64,000 nt of DNA from Nocardia sp. BSTN01 (GCF_015354405.1 NZ_JADKYP010000005.1:124001-188000), one strand, 5' to 3'. Positions 47,806-56,843 are shown, numbered from the stretch's first letter. Program-made: numbers and translations. The notes: generated by a model from the letters alone, not told the origin.

Positions 47806-48188
47806 GCTCGTTGTGCTCCTTCGGGAGTGAATCCGCCTGGCAGCACAGGGAATTCGGCGTTGAATGTGACCTGGTAACGGTCGATGCGGCCGGCCGCGTC
47901 GAAGTGCATGGCGGCGACGAAGTATCCGGTGGTCACCGTGCCGTTCTCGATGACCGCACCGTGCGCGAACTGCATGTCACCGTCGGCGGCCACCCGCAGC
48001 ACCCGATGCTTGCGGTCGACATCGGGCCTACCGCCCAGATACTCCAGCATGGCGGCGCGGCCCCTGCCCGTTCGTACTCCGGACGGCAGCACCATGACGA
48101 ACTCGACGTCCTCGGCGAGCAGGTCCACGGCGTCGCCGAGCTTGCCGGAGTCGACGACGGCGTAGTAGTCCTCGATCGGATAATTCAT
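47802..48188 (-). CDS. NTF2/SnoaL-like protein
   Basis: 128 residues from the ATG at 48188. PIEDYYAVVDSGKLGDAVDL and AMLEYLGGRPDVDRKHRVLR mark the NTF2-like fold; FDAAGRIDRYQVTFNAEF is the last strand pair. It precedes and overlaps the other NTF2-like gene. Its start is 5 bp from the TGAACTTAGTTCA palindrome, and the acyl-CoA dehydrogenase gene diverges from it across 91 bp. Confidence 0.75.
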   Translation of the reverse strand: MNYPIEDYYAVVDSGKLGDAVDLLAEDVEFVMVLPSGVRTGRGRAAMLEYLGGRPDVDRKHRVLRVAADGDMQFAHGAVIENGTVTTGYFVAAMHFDAAGRIDRYQVTFNAEFPVLPGGFTPEGAQRA

Positions 48189-48192
48189 GAAA

Positions 48193-48205
48193 TGAACTTA
48201 GTTCA
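48193..48205. promoter_or_regulatory. Perfect palindrome TGAACT-T-AGTTCA, candidate operator
   Basis: Six-base arms with one central base in the divergent gap between the NTF2-like pair and the acyl-CoA dehydrogenase. Its reverse strand contains GACTGAACTA, close to the CTGAA core found at 48250, 49459 and 59434. Confidence 0.55.
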
Positions 48206-48249
48206 GTCAAGGTCTTCTTGTCGAGCCTTCCAGTGGCTACCCTCAAGAA

Positions 48250-48264
48250 TTGAACTGAACTCAA
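48250..48264 (+). promoter_or_regulatory. Second copy of the cluster motif, TTGAACTGAACTCAA
   Basis: It shares 12 of 15 bases with TAGAACTGAAGTGAA at 49458-49472 before the enoyl-CoA hydratase gene. It lies 15 bp before the ATG of the acyl-CoA dehydrogenase at 48280. Confidence 0.5.
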
Positions 48265-48279
48265 CTCTATTGGAGAATC

Positions 48280-49425
48280 ATGTCCGCATCGCAGGTCAAC
48301 GTAGGTGAAGTCCGCTGGCCACATTCCGAACCGGCCGGATTCATCCCCGGCCCCGAGCAGTCCGCCCTGCGCGAGTCTCTCCGGGCGTTGCTGCTCAAAT
48401 GGGGTGATATCGCCCAGGTCCGCCAGGCCTCGTCCACCGAACGTGGATTCTCGGCATCGCTGTGGCGGGCCCTCGTCGACGACATGTCGGTCACCGCACT
48501 TGCCGCATCCGAGGATCGCGGCGGGCTGGGATACGGGGTGGCCGAACTGGCGACGATTCTCGAGGAGTGCGGGCGCGCGCTGGTCTGCGAACCGGTCTAC
48601 AGCTCCGCCGTGCTGGGCGTACAGGCCCTGCTCCTGACCCGCCCCGGCGACGACGATCTCCTGCTGGCGGGCGTATTGGCCGGTGATCTCCTGGCCACCG
48701 TCAGCGCCCTCGATACCACCACCGACGATCTGCGCGCGGTCCGGACGTCGGCCGGATGGGTCGTCGACGGCACGGTCACTCACCTGGTGTGCGGTGGAAC
48801 CGCCGACATGATCGTCGCGTCGGCGCACTGCCCGGATGGACGCCGCCTGTTCGCCGTGCGTCCGGGTGAGGACTGTGTGCGAACCGAGCGAGTGGTCCTG
48901 GACCCCACCCGCCGGCAGGCGGACGTGGCGCTACGGGCCGCTCCGGCGGTCGTCCTCACCGCGCCGGAGGGTACCGCCACCGCGGCCACCCGCTTGCGTG
49001 ATCTCGCCACACTCGCCCTCGCCAGCGAAAACACCGGCATCATCGACATGCTGCTCGAGACGACCGTGTCCTACGTCTCGACTCGCCGCCAATTCGATCG
49101 GGCCATCGGCTCCTTCCAGGCCGTCAAACATCGCCTCGCCGATCTGCTGGTCCTGCTCGAGCGCGCGCGATCCGCGTCCCGCTATGCGGCCGCGGCCTAC
49201 GCCGAGGACCCGGACGCGGCACGGCTGGCGGTCGCCGTTGCGGGTGCGGTCTGCACCGACGCGGCTGTCCAGACTGCGGCCGAGGCGGTCCAACTGTACG
49301 GCGGGATCGGCTTCACCTGGGAGCATCCGGCTCACTCCTATTTCCGCCGGGTCATGGGAAATGAAGCGGCACAAGGCGGTTCCCGAGCTCACCGCGGCAC
49401 GATAGCCGGCCTCGTCGGATTGTGA
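48280..49425 (+). CDS. Acyl-CoA dehydrogenase
   Basis: 381 residues, starting at an ATG with TGGAGA upstream. The N-terminal helical domain has VTALAASEDRGGLGYGVAEL; the middle domain is shortened and lacks the TEP motif, resembling the smaller partner subunit of heteromeric actinobacterial FadEs. The C-terminal domain has TRRQFDRAIGSFQAVKHRLA and QLYGGIGFTWEHPAHSYFRR. It is likely the partner of the dehydrogenase at 51905. Heteromer formation is inferred from sterol-degrading relatives. Confidence 0.85.
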   Translation: MSASQVNVGEVRWPHSEPAGFIPGPEQSALRESLRALLLKWGDIAQVRQASSTERGFSASLWRALVDDMSVTALAASEDRGGLGYGVAELATILEECGRALVCEPVYSSAVLGVQALLLTRPGDDDLLLAGVLAGDLLATVSALDTTTDDLRAVRTSAGWVVDGTVTHLVCGGTADMIVASAHCPDGRRLFAVRPGEDCVRTERVVLDPTRRQADVALRAAPAVVLTAPEGTATAATRLRDLATLALASENTGIIDMLLETTVSYVSTRRQFDRAIGSFQAVKHRLADLLVLLERARSASRYAAAAYAEDPDAARLAVAVAGAVCTDAAVQTAAEAVQLYGGIGFTWEHPAHSYFRRVMGNEAAQGGSRAHRGTIAGLVGL

Positions 49426-49433
49426 ACGGTGTA

Positions 49434-49463
49434 TTGACGGCGAGCGGGATCGCACGGTAGAAC
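49434..49463 (+). promoter_or_regulatory. Candidate SigA-type promoter of the enoyl-CoA hydratase operon
   Basis: TTGACG (49434-49439), an 18-bp spacer and TAGAAC (49458-49463), 52 bp before the ATG at 49515. The -10 overlaps the motif at 49459, so a bound regulator would block it. Confidence 0.6.
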
Positions 49464-49482
49464 TGAAGTGAATCCAGTTCAG
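49459..49482 (+). promoter_or_regulatory. Third copy of the cluster motif, overlapping the promoter
   Basis: AGAACTGAAGTGAA followed by CCAGTTCAG: arms GAACTG (49460-49465) and CAGTTC (49475-49480) with a 9-nt spacer, and CTGAA/TTCAG pairing as well. Confidence 0.5.
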
Positions 49483-49514
49483 GAAAATCTCCCCGACAGA
49501 AAGAGGCCACTCAC

Positions 49515-50303
49515 ATGATCGACACCGACCACATCGTGCTCGAGAAGGACGGCGAGATTGCGCGGGTGTGGCTCAACCGCCCGCACGTCAAGAACGCCGT
49601 CACCGTCGAATTGCTGCACCGCCTCGACGAGATCATCGTCGAGGTCGACAACGACCCCAACCTCAAGGTCCTGGTCCTGCGCGGCCGGGGTAACACCTTC
49701 TGCTCGGGCTTCGACCTCAACGAACTGCGCGCGAACTACGTCGGCCAGACCAACGCGATGGATGTCGCGGTGCTCTCCGCGAAGGTCTGCGACCGGCTGT
49801 ACTCGATGAACACCCCATCGGTCGCGGTACTCGAGGGTTACGTCACCGCCGGCGGTTTCGAGCTGATGATCTCCTGCGATTTCGCCGTCGCGGCCGACGA
49901 CGCCAAGATCGGCGATTTCCACATCCGCCGGGCCCTGTTCGGCGGCGCGGGCCCGATCTACCGGCTGCCGCGCATGATCGGCATCCGCAAGACCAAGGAG
50001 CTGATGCTGACCGGCAAGCTGCTCAGCGGCCGGGAGGCCGCCGCGTTCGATCTCATCAACGCCTCCGCCCCTGCCGCCGAGCTCGACCAGCTGGTCGCCG
50101 ATTTCGTTGCCCCGCTGGCCGATAAGAGCCCGTTCGCGATGAAGCTCACCAAGATGACCATCGACCGAGGCTTGGACGCCGACATCCAGTCGCTGATGGT
50201 GATGGAGCACCTGGCCGTGGGCAACGCACTGCAGTCCGAGGACGCCGCCGAGGGCGTGACCGCCTTCCTGGAGAAGCGCGAACCGAAGTGGGTCGGTCGC
50301 TGA
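49515..50303 (+). CDS. Enoyl-CoA hydratase/isomerase-family protein
   Basis: 262 residues. Crotonase landmarks are FCSGFDL (62-68) and EGYVTAGGFELMISCD, whose Gly and Ala NH groups form the oxyanion hole. In the region that holds the first catalytic Glu of hydratases (PE motif) this protein has GDFHIRRALFGGAGP, with Phe-His instead, so water addition may be lost. It may be an isomerase, hydrolase or an enzyme of different acid-base chemistry. It begins the main operon, 47 bp before the DUF35 gene. Confidence 0.85.
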   Translation: MIDTDHIVLEKDGEIARVWLNRPHVKNAVTVELLHRLDEIIVEVDNDPNLKVLVLRGRGNTFCSGFDLNELRANYVGQTNAMDVAVLSAKVCDRLYSMNTPSVAVLEGYVTAGGFELMISCDFAVAADDAKIGDFHIRRALFGGAGPIYRLPRMIGIRKTKELMLTGKLLSGREAAAFDLINASAPAAELDQLVADFVAPLADKSPFAMKLTKMTIDRGLDADIQSLMVMEHLAVGNALQSEDAAEGVTAFLEKREPKWVGR

Positions 50304-50350
50304 ATCACTGATCGGTTCGAGCCTTTCAGCCGATTTCGGAAGGAAAAGAC

Positions 50351-50728
50351 ATGGGCGTTGCGGAGCTCCGCACACTCGAGGGCAGCCGGTGCACGACCTG
50401 CGGCACCGTCGCATTCCCGGCCGGCACGATGTGCGGACGGTGCGCCACCGCGACCGTGACGACGATTCCGCTCAGCGACCACGGCGTGGTCTGGGCCTAC
50501 ACCGTGCAACGGTTCGCGCCCAAGTCACCGCCCTATGTCGCTCCGGCCGAAGGGTTTTCACCGTTCGCGGTCGGATATGTCGAACTTCCGGAAGGCGTCA
50601 GGATCGAGGCGGTTCTGGACTGCACCGACTTCGCCGAACTGGATGGGGCACAGGTGCGGCTGGTCGCCGTCGCGCCGGTGCCCCGGTTCGCGACCCGCAC
50701 GTTCATTCAGGAAGGCAAGGCGCAGTGA
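50351..50728 (+). CDS. DUF35 zinc-ribbon/OB-fold acyl-CoA-associated protein
   Basis: 125 residues. The rubredoxin-like zinc ribbon uses Cys14, Cys17, Cys28 and Cys31 (CTTC, CGRC); the OB-fold follows with GVVWAYTVQRFAP and FAVGYVELPEGVRI. DUF35 proteins bind CoA thioesters beside a thiolase-like partner, as ChsH2-DUF35 does with Ltp2. Its stop overlaps the start of the thiolase-like gene at 50725 as GTGA. Confidence 0.9.
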   Translation: MGVAELRTLEGSRCTTCGTVAFPAGTMCGRCATATVTTIPLSDHGVVWAYTVQRFAPKSPPYVAPAEGFSPFAVGYVELPEGVRIEAVLDCTDFAELDGAQVRLVAVAPVPRFATRTFIQEGKAQ

Positions 50729-51876
50729 CACCATCGGTCTCGATCATCGGCACCGGGTTGTCCCGGTTCGGCAGGCAACCGGATCTCACCGGCAGGCAGC
50801 TCGCGGTCGTCGCTATCAACGCCGCGCTCGATGATGCCGGACTACGTTGGCAGGACATTCAATTGGCGTGCGGCGGCAGTGACAGCTCCGGTCTGGCCGA
50901 CACTCTCGTCGCCGAACTGGGCTGCACCGGGATACCGTTCACCAACGTCAAGAACGGCTGCGCGACCGGCGGTAGCGCACTGCTCGGGGCGGTCAACGCC
51001 GTCCGCTCCGGTACCGCCGAGATCGCGTTGGCCGTCGGGTTCGACAAGCATCCGCGCGGTGCGTTCGATCCGACGCCGGAGGAGTGGGGTCTTCCGCACG
51101 GGTACGGCGAGGCCGGGCTCATGGTCACCACGCAATTCTTCGGCGCGAAGATCAACCGGTACATGCGGTTGCACGGTATCTCGACCATGACGCTGGCCAA
51201 GGTCGCCGAGAAGGCTTACCGCAACGGCAGTCTCAACCCCAACGCCTGGCGGAGAGAACCGATGTCCGCGGCGGAGATCGCCGCGGCACCCATGGTGAAC
51301 GACCCGCTGACCAGGTTCATGTTCTGCTCACCCGGTACCGGTGCCGCCGCGGTGATCGTTGCGAGCGAATCGGTGACCCGCCGCCGCGTTGCACAGCCCA
51401 TCCGCTTGCGCGCGATCAGTCACCGCACCCGCCGGTTCGGCTCGTTCGAGGTGTTCAGCCCGGCCGTCCTGGGCGGCGGCGAACCGGTCAGCGTGAGCTC
51501 CGACGCGGCGACCGCGGCATTCGAGGAGGCGGGCATCGGGCCCGCCGACATCGACGTCGCACAGCTGCAGGACACCGAGAGCGGTGCGGAAATCATGCAC
51601 ATGGCCGAATGCGGGTTCTGTGAACACGGCGAACAGGAGGCGATACTCGCCGCGGGCGACACCGAAATCGGTGGACGCCTGCCGGTCAACACCGATGGCG
51701 GCTGCATCGCCAACGGTGAGCCGATCGGCGCATCCGGCCTGCGCCAGGTCCACGAGATCATCACCCAGCTGCGCGGTGCCGCGGGCGCCCGGCAGGTTCC
51801 GGGATCGCCGCGGGTGGGGTTCACCCACGTCTACGGGGCGCCCGGGATCAGCGCCTGCACCGTGCTCTCGGTGTGA
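50725..51876 (+). CDS. Thiolase-like protein of the lipid-transfer (Ltp) group
   Basis: 383 residues from a GTG at 50725. The nucleophile region is VKNGCATGGSAL with Cys79. The region usually GHP in thiolases is NGEPIGASGLRQVHEI, where the active His is Glu, and the C-terminal CxG is GISACTV. This profile fits Ltp-type thiolases or aldolases (SCP-x relatives) rather than acetoacetyl-CoA thiolases. With the overlapping DUF35 gene it could carry out a retro-aldol or thiolytic side-chain step. Confidence 0.85.
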   Translation: MTPSVSIIGTGLSRFGRQPDLTGRQLAVVAINAALDDAGLRWQDIQLACGGSDSSGLADTLVAELGCTGIPFTNVKNGCATGGSALLGAVNAVRSGTAEIALAVGFDKHPRGAFDPTPEEWGLPHGYGEAGLMVTTQFFGAKINRYMRLHGISTMTLAKVAEKAYRNGSLNPNAWRREPMSAAEIAAAPMVNDPLTRFMFCSPGTGAAAVIVASESVTRRRVAQPIRLRAISHRTRRFGSFEVFSPAVLGGGEPVSVSSDAATAAFEEAGIGPADIDVAQLQDTESGAEIMHMAECGFCEHGEQEAILAAGDTEIGGRLPVNTDGGCIANGEPIGASGLRQVHEIITQLRGAAGARQVPGSPRVGFTHVYGAPGISACTVLSV

Positions 51877-51904
51877 GCCGAGCAGAGCGATCGAGAGAAG
51901 AGCA

Positions 51905-53113
51905 GTGACCGAACCTTCAATTCCCGATTTGGCCCAGTTCGTCGAACAAGCCACATCCTGGCTCGCCGGTATGGCCTCACCCCGCACCGAGAGTCCCTGG
52001 GGTAGTGGATCCGATTCGGTCGCGGTCTTCGAAAACTGGACCGAAGCACAGGAGCGGGCCGAGACCGACCGCGTGCGTGCCTACGAACGCGCCAAATTCG
52101 ACGCCGGCTGGGGTGCGCTGAACTGGCCGCGCGCCTACGGCGGCCGCGAGCTCCCACTGTCGTACGTGCTCGCCTTCCGGCGCGCCGAGGAGGGCTTCGA
52201 CCTGCCGAGGCGCACCGAAATGTTCTCGGTGACACAGCAATTGGTGGCGCCGACGATCGACCAGTGGGGCACCGAGGAGCAGCGGGAGCGATATGTCCGG
52301 GCGATGCTCCGCACCGATGTCATCGCCTGCCAGCTCTTCTCCGAGACCGAGGCGGGTTCGGATCTGGCCGCCGTGCGGACCCGCGCGGTCCGCACCGACG
52401 ACGGCGGCTGGATTCTCAACGGGCACAAGGTGTGGACCTCCGGCGCCCGGATCGCCGACATCGGCATCGCGGTGTGCCGGACCGATCCGGCCGGCGCCAA
52501 ACATGCCGGTCTGACCGTATTCCTGGTACCGATGCACGCTCCCGGCGTCACCGTACGCCCGATCCGGCAGATGACCGGGGGAAGTTCCTTCAACGAGGTC
52601 TACCTCGACAACGTCCGCCTCGACGACGGCGACCGGCTCGGGCCCGTCGGCAAAGGCTGGCAGGTCGCGCTGACGGTACTGGCGGCCGAGCGCCTGGACG
52701 GCGCCAACCTGGGCCTGGCCAATGCCGATCGCGCGATCGCGCTGGCCGGGAATCTGGATCGTGGTCTGACCGAACTCGAACGCGACCGAGTGGCCGACCT
52801 GGTGACCCGCGGGTATGTGCAGCGTGTTGCCGCCATGCGGGTCGCCGCGGCGGTGGTGGCCGGGCGCGACCCAGGCCCCGAGGCATCGATCGGGAAGCTG
52901 CTTGCCACCGACACGATGGCCCGGACCTCCGAGGTCGTGCGGCTGCTGCTCGGCCGCGACCTAACCGCCGACTCCGGCGCGTGGGGCACCTTCGCGTGGA
53001 CCGAACATGTGCTCGGGGCGCCCGGATACCGGATAGCCGGTGGCACCGACGAGATTCAGCACAACATCATCGCCGAGCGAGTACTCGGCCTGCCCAAGGA
53101 GCCGCGCCCATGA
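51905..53113 (+). CDS. Acyl-CoA dehydrogenase
   Basis: 402 residues from a GTG at 51905 behind GAGAAGAG. The family markers are CQLFSETEAGSDLAAVRTRA, WILNGHKVWTSGARIADI and, near the C-terminus, APGYRIAGGTDEIQHNIIAE. It resembles larger FadE subunits of sterol-degrading actinobacteria and may work with the dehydrogenase at 48280. It overlaps the kinase gene at 53110 (ATGA). Confidence 0.9.
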   Translation: MTEPSIPDLAQFVEQATSWLAGMASPRTESPWGSGSDSVAVFENWTEAQERAETDRVRAYERAKFDAGWGALNWPRAYGGRELPLSYVLAFRRAEEGFDLPRRTEMFSVTQQLVAPTIDQWGTEEQRERYVRAMLRTDVIACQLFSETEAGSDLAAVRTRAVRTDDGGWILNGHKVWTSGARIADIGIAVCRTDPAGAKHAGLTVFLVPMHAPGVTVRPIRQMTGGSSFNEVYLDNVRLDDGDRLGPVGKGWQVALTVLAAERLDGANLGLANADRAIALAGNLDRGLTELERDRVADLVTRGYVQRVAAMRVAAAVVAGRDPGPEASIGKLLATDTMARTSEVVRLLLGRDLTADSGAWGTFAWTEHVLGAPGYRIAGGTDEIQHNIIAERVLGLPKEPRP

Positions 53114-54060
53114 GCCCGACACTGGAACAGCGGGTCGCGGCGCGACTGCACACCGATCTCGGCGTGCGACTCACGTCTTTCGAACGGCTGCCCGGTGGCC
53201 ATTCCGGCCTGACCTTCCGGGTGGAAACCACCGGCGAACCGTATGTCGTCAAGGCCGTGCCGGAGGGCAGCAGGCCGATCGGCCGCCACGACATGCTGCG
53301 CCAAGCCCGCATCATGCAGCTACTCGCGCAGACACCGGTGCCGGTGCCACGTATCGCGGTGGTGGACAGCGACGAACCCGCCTGGTTCGCCATGGAACTC
53401 GTCGCCGGTGAGTCGCTGGAGCCGGTGCTCGACGATCCCGCGGTCGCACCGGAGCTGGCCGCGGCCCGGATGCGCCGTGCCGCGCGGCTGCTGCCCGCGC
53501 TCCACGCGGTGGACGCGGCCGGTATTTCCGCGCCCGCGCTCACACCGGCCGAGGAACTCGCTCGCTGGGCGCGCACTCTCGGCGCCGTGCCACCCGAACT
53601 GGTCGCCGGTGGTGACCGGCTGCTGGCTTCCCTCGAACGCCGAATCCCCGAGCCGATCACGCCGGGGCTCGTGCACGGCGACTATCGCCTGGGCAACATC
53701 ATCTCCGCCGGGTCGGAACCGATAGCTCTGATCGACTGGGAGATCTGGAGCATGGGTGATCCGCGTGTGGAACTCGGCTGGTTCCATGTCTTCGCGGACG
53801 GCAGCAATTTCCCCGGTGTCGGCCGGCAGGTGCCCGGTTTGCCCAGCGCGGCGGAACTGCTCGACATCTACTGCGGGGGCGGGCCCTCGCTCGCCGAGCA
53901 AACCTGGTTCGACGCGCTGGGCCGGCTCAAGATGGCCGCGATCATGGGCCACAACCTGCGCCGGCATCGCGAAGGCCGGCATCACGATCCGGACCAGGAA
54001 AAACTGCCCGCCACCATCACTCGCCTCATCGAGACCGGAACCGCGCTACTCGCCGGTTGA
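53110..54060 (+). CDS. APH-like kinase, ACAD10/11 kinase-domain type
   Basis: 316 residues from the ATG at 53110. Lys48 (YVVKAVPEG) in the N-lobe, GGHSGLTFRVE as the nucleotide loop, and the catalytic loop VHGDYRLGNII (His189-Gly-Asp191, Asn196) with LIDWEIW (Asp209) are intact. In human ACAD11 and in the Pseudomonas lva system a kinase of this family phosphorylates a 4-hydroxyacyl-CoA before elimination. Here it sits 29 bp upstream of an ACAD11-type dehydrogenase, the order seen in those fused proteins. The substrate is inferred. Confidence 0.8.
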   Translation: MSPTLEQRVAARLHTDLGVRLTSFERLPGGHSGLTFRVETTGEPYVVKAVPEGSRPIGRHDMLRQARIMQLLAQTPVPVPRIAVVDSDEPAWFAMELVAGESLEPVLDDPAVAPELAAARMRRAARLLPALHAVDAAGISAPALTPAEELARWARTLGAVPPELVAGGDRLLASLERRIPEPITPGLVHGDYRLGNIISAGSEPIALIDWEIWSMGDPRVELGWFHVFADGSNFPGVGRQVPGLPSAAELLDIYCGGGPSLAEQTWFDALGRLKMAAIMGHNLRRHREGRHHDPDQEKLPATITRLIETGTALLAG

Positions 54061-54089
54061 CCCTCGCCCTTCCGCCCAGGAGCCGCACT

Positions 54090-55292
54090 GTGGACTTTTC
54101 CTACTCCGCCCGCACCCAGGATCTGCTCGTCGAACTCGAAGACTTCATGACCGGCCACGTGTATCCGGCCGAGCCGGTGTACGACGCGCAGATCGCCGCC
54201 GCCGCCAACCCGCATGAGCAGCCGCAGATCATGCGGGATCTGCAGGCCGAGGCCCGGCGTAGGGGGTTGTGGAACCTGTTCATGACCCACGACGGCTTGG
54301 GCGCCGGACTCACCAACCTCGAGTACGCGCCGCTGGCCGAGGTGGCCGGCCGGTCGGTGATCGGCAACGAGGCGATCAACTGCTCGGCGCCGGATACCGG
54401 CAACATGGAGATCCTGGCCATGTTCGGCACCGAACAGCAGAAGCAGCAATGGCTGAAACCCTTGCTGGACTGCAGTATTCGCTCCGCCTTCGCGATGACC
54501 GAGCCCGCGGTGGCCAGCTCGGACGCCACCAACATCACCTCGACGATTCGCCGCGACGGTGATGAGTACGTCCTCAACGGGCGCAAGTGGTACACCTCCG
54601 GAGTTCTCGATCCGGATTGCAAGCTGATCATCTTCATGGGCAAATCCGATCCCGCGGCGAAGACCTACCGCCAGCAGAGCATGATCCTCGTGCCCGCCGA
54701 CGCCCCCGGCATCGAGGTACTGCGCGATCTGCCGATGTTCGGCTTCCACGATCGCCTCGGTCACGGCGAGGTCCAGTTCACCGACGTCCGGGTCCCCGCG
54801 GCGAACATGCTCGGCGCCGAAGGCGACGGTTTCGCCATCGCGCAGGGCCGGCTCGGGCCCGGGCGGATGCATTACGCGATGCGCGCCATCGGCATGGCCG
54901 AACGGGCCCTGGAGTTGATGTGCCGCAGGGCGTTGGAGCGCACCGCGTTCGGTGGTCCGCTCGCCGATCGCGGGGTGGTCCGCGAGTGGATCGCGCGCAG
55001 CCGCATCGAGATCGATCAGATCCGGCTGCTGGTACTGCAGTCGTCCTGGCTGATGGACACCCAGGGCAACGCCGCGGTGCGCTCACAGGTCGCGGCGATC
55101 AAGGTCGCGGCGATGGAGGTGGCACACACCGTCGTCGATCGCGCCGTGCAGACCTTCGGCGCTGCCGGAGTCAGCAACGACACCGTCCTGGCCCGGATGT
55201 ACGCCATCACCCGGGCACTGCAGATCGCCGACGGTCCCAATGAGGTGCACCTGCGCACAATCGCTCGTCTCGAGGTGGAGAACTACCGATGA
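54090..55292 (+). CDS. Acyl-CoA dehydrogenase, ACAD11 type
   Basis: 400 residues from a GTG at 54090 behind CAGGAG. The sequence follows the ACAD domain of human ACAD11: FAMTEPAVASSDATNI (134-149), YVLNGRKWYTSGVLDPDCK, GRLGPGRMHYAMRAIGMAER, and MYAITRALQIADGPNEVHL at the end. In ACAD11 this domain eliminates phosphate from 4-phosphoacyl-CoA to make enoyl-CoA rather than dehydrogenating. It is preceded by the APH-like kinase and overlaps the SDR gene by 4 bp. Confidence 0.88.
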   Translation: MDFSYSARTQDLLVELEDFMTGHVYPAEPVYDAQIAAAANPHEQPQIMRDLQAEARRRGLWNLFMTHDGLGAGLTNLEYAPLAEVAGRSVIGNEAINCSAPDTGNMEILAMFGTEQQKQQWLKPLLDCSIRSAFAMTEPAVASSDATNITSTIRRDGDEYVLNGRKWYTSGVLDPDCKLIIFMGKSDPAAKTYRQQSMILVPADAPGIEVLRDLPMFGFHDRLGHGEVQFTDVRVPAANMLGAEGDGFAIAQGRLGPGRMHYAMRAIGMAERALELMCRRALERTAFGGPLADRGVVREWIARSRIEIDQIRLLVLQSSWLMDTQGNAAVRSQVAAIKVAAMEVAHTVVDRAVQTFGAAGVSNDTVLARMYAITRALQIADGPNEVHLRTIARLEVENYR

Positions 55293-56047
55293 ACACATCT
55301 GATCTGACCGGCAGGGTCGCACTGGTCACCGGCGCCAGCCGAGGGCTCGGCCTGGCCATCGCCAGGGGCTTGCGCGATGCGGGCGCCACGGTGATAGTGT
55401 CGAGCCGAAAGTTCTCCGCTTGTGCGGAAGCGGTTGCGGCACTGGGTGATTCCCCTGTCGGCAGCGCCCACCCGCTGGAACTGCATGTCGGCAAGTGGGA
55501 TGGCATCGAGCCGGCCCTCGACGGGATCATCGCGGAGTTCGGGCGCCTGGACATCGTCGTCAACAATGCCGGCATCGCACCGGTGGCCGACGATCTCACG
55601 TCCGTGACGGAAGCGCTGTGGGACAAGACCATCGAGGTCAATCTGAAGGGGCCGTTCCGGCTGATGGCCCTGGCCGGAGCCCGGATGGCCGCCGCCGGTG
55701 GTGGATCGATCATCAACATCTCCAGCATCGGGGCCCTGCGACCGAGCCCGCCGGAAACGATGTACGCCGCCGCGAAGAGCGGCCTCAACGCGTTGACCCT
55801 GGCCTTCGCCCAGGCGTACGCGCCCGCCGTGCGGGTGAACTGCGTCCTGCCGGGCGGATTCGCGACCGATATGGCCGAGCACTGGGACGACGAGTTCATC
55901 TCGAAGATCGTCGATCGGCTGCCGGCGGGACGGCTGGGCAGGCCGGAGGAGATCGCCGGGCTCGTCACCCATTTGGCAGGTGACGCGGCGAGTTACACCA
56001 CCGGCACGGTCATTCCGGTCGACGGTGGCCGGACCGCGGTGTACTGA
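55289..56047 (+). CDS. Short-chain dehydrogenase
   Basis: 252 residues with TGASRGLG (Rossmann turn), NNAG, ISSIG Ser and MYAAAKSG Tyr-Lys, and VIPVDGGRTAVY at the end. Overlap with the ACAD11-type gene suggests it reduces or oxidises an intermediate of the same path, perhaps the 3-hydroxyacyl-CoA, as LvaD does in levulinate breakdown. That analogy is inference. Confidence 0.87.
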   Translation: MNTSDLTGRVALVTGASRGLGLAIARGLRDAGATVIVSSRKFSACAEAVAALGDSPVGSAHPLELHVGKWDGIEPALDGIIAEFGRLDIVVNNAGIAPVADDLTSVTEALWDKTIEVNLKGPFRLMALAGARMAAAGGGSIINISSIGALRPSPPETMYAAAKSGLNALTLAFAQAYAPAVRVNCVLPGGFATDMAEHWDDEFISKIVDRLPAGRLGRPEEIAGLVTHLAGDAASYTTGTVIPVDGGRTAVY

Positions 56048-56057
56048 GGCGGATGCT

Positions 56058-56843
56058 GTGCTGACCGACGATACGACTACCGATACCCTCACCCGGCTGT
56101 TCGGCCTGCGCGGCCGGACCGCCGTTGTCACCGGCGCCTCGTCCGGCCTCGGCCTCGGATTCGCCAAGACGCTCGCCGGTGCCGGGGCCACAGTGTTCGC
56201 CGTGGCCCGCCGCACCGACCGGCTGACCGCCCTGGCCGAGCGTGACCCGGGCATCGTCCCGGTCCGTTGCGATGTGACCCTCGACGAGGACCGCCGGGCG
56301 TTGGTCGAACGCTGTTACGAACAGACCGGCCGCCTGGACGTGCTGGTCAACAATGCGGGCATGGCCGGTCCTCCGCACGCGGAGCAGGAATCGGCCTCGG
56401 GTTTCGCGGCCCTGCTCGAACTGAATCTGATCGCCGGATTCCATCTCGCCCTCGCCGCGGCCACCGCGCTGCCGGAGGGGCGCGGCGCGTCGATCATCAA
56501 CATCTCCTCGATCATCGGGCTGGCCTCGACCGCGCCGATCGGCGGGGCGAGCTATGCCGCCTCCAAGGCGGGGGTTCTCGGCCTGACCCGTGAACTCGCC
56601 GGTCAGTGGGGTTCTCGCGGGATTCGCGTCAATGCGGTCGTGCCCGGGTGGTTCGATACCGAGATGACCGACGGGCTGTTCAGTAACGACAAGTCGGCCG
56701 GCTGGGTGCGACGCAACACGATGCTCGGCCGGGGCGGTTCCGCCGGAGAGGTCGACGGCGCCGTGCTGTTCCTGGCCTCGGCGGCGTCGTCGTATATGAC
56801 CGGCCAGACGGTGGTGGTCGACGGCGGATGGACGGCCCGCTGA
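56058..56843 (+). CDS. Short-chain dehydrogenase
   Basis: 261 residues from a GTG at 56058 (GAGG over the previous stop). Motifs are TGASSGLGLG, NNAGMAG, ISSIIG and SYAASKAGVLGL, ending TVVVDGGWTAR. All catalytic residues are present. It is 10 bp from the preceding SDR and overlaps the MDR start by one base. Confidence 0.85.
   Translation: MLTDDTTTDTLTRLFGLRGRTAVVTGASSGLGLGFAKTLAGAGATVFAVARRTDRLTALAERDPGIVPVRCDVTLDEDRRALVERCYEQTGRLDVLVNNAGMAGPPHAEQESASGFAALLELNLIAGFHLALAAATALPEGRGASIINISSIIGLASTAPIGGASYAASKAGVLGLTRELAGQWGSRGIRVNAVVPGWFDTEMTDGLFSNDKSAGWVRRNTMLGRGGSAGEVDGAVLFLASAASSYMTGQTVVVDGGWTAR

Noticed and set aside
48206-48221. CAAG...CTTG as a KstR2 site
   Set aside because: The arms are 5 bases apart rather than 2 and flanking bases do not fit.
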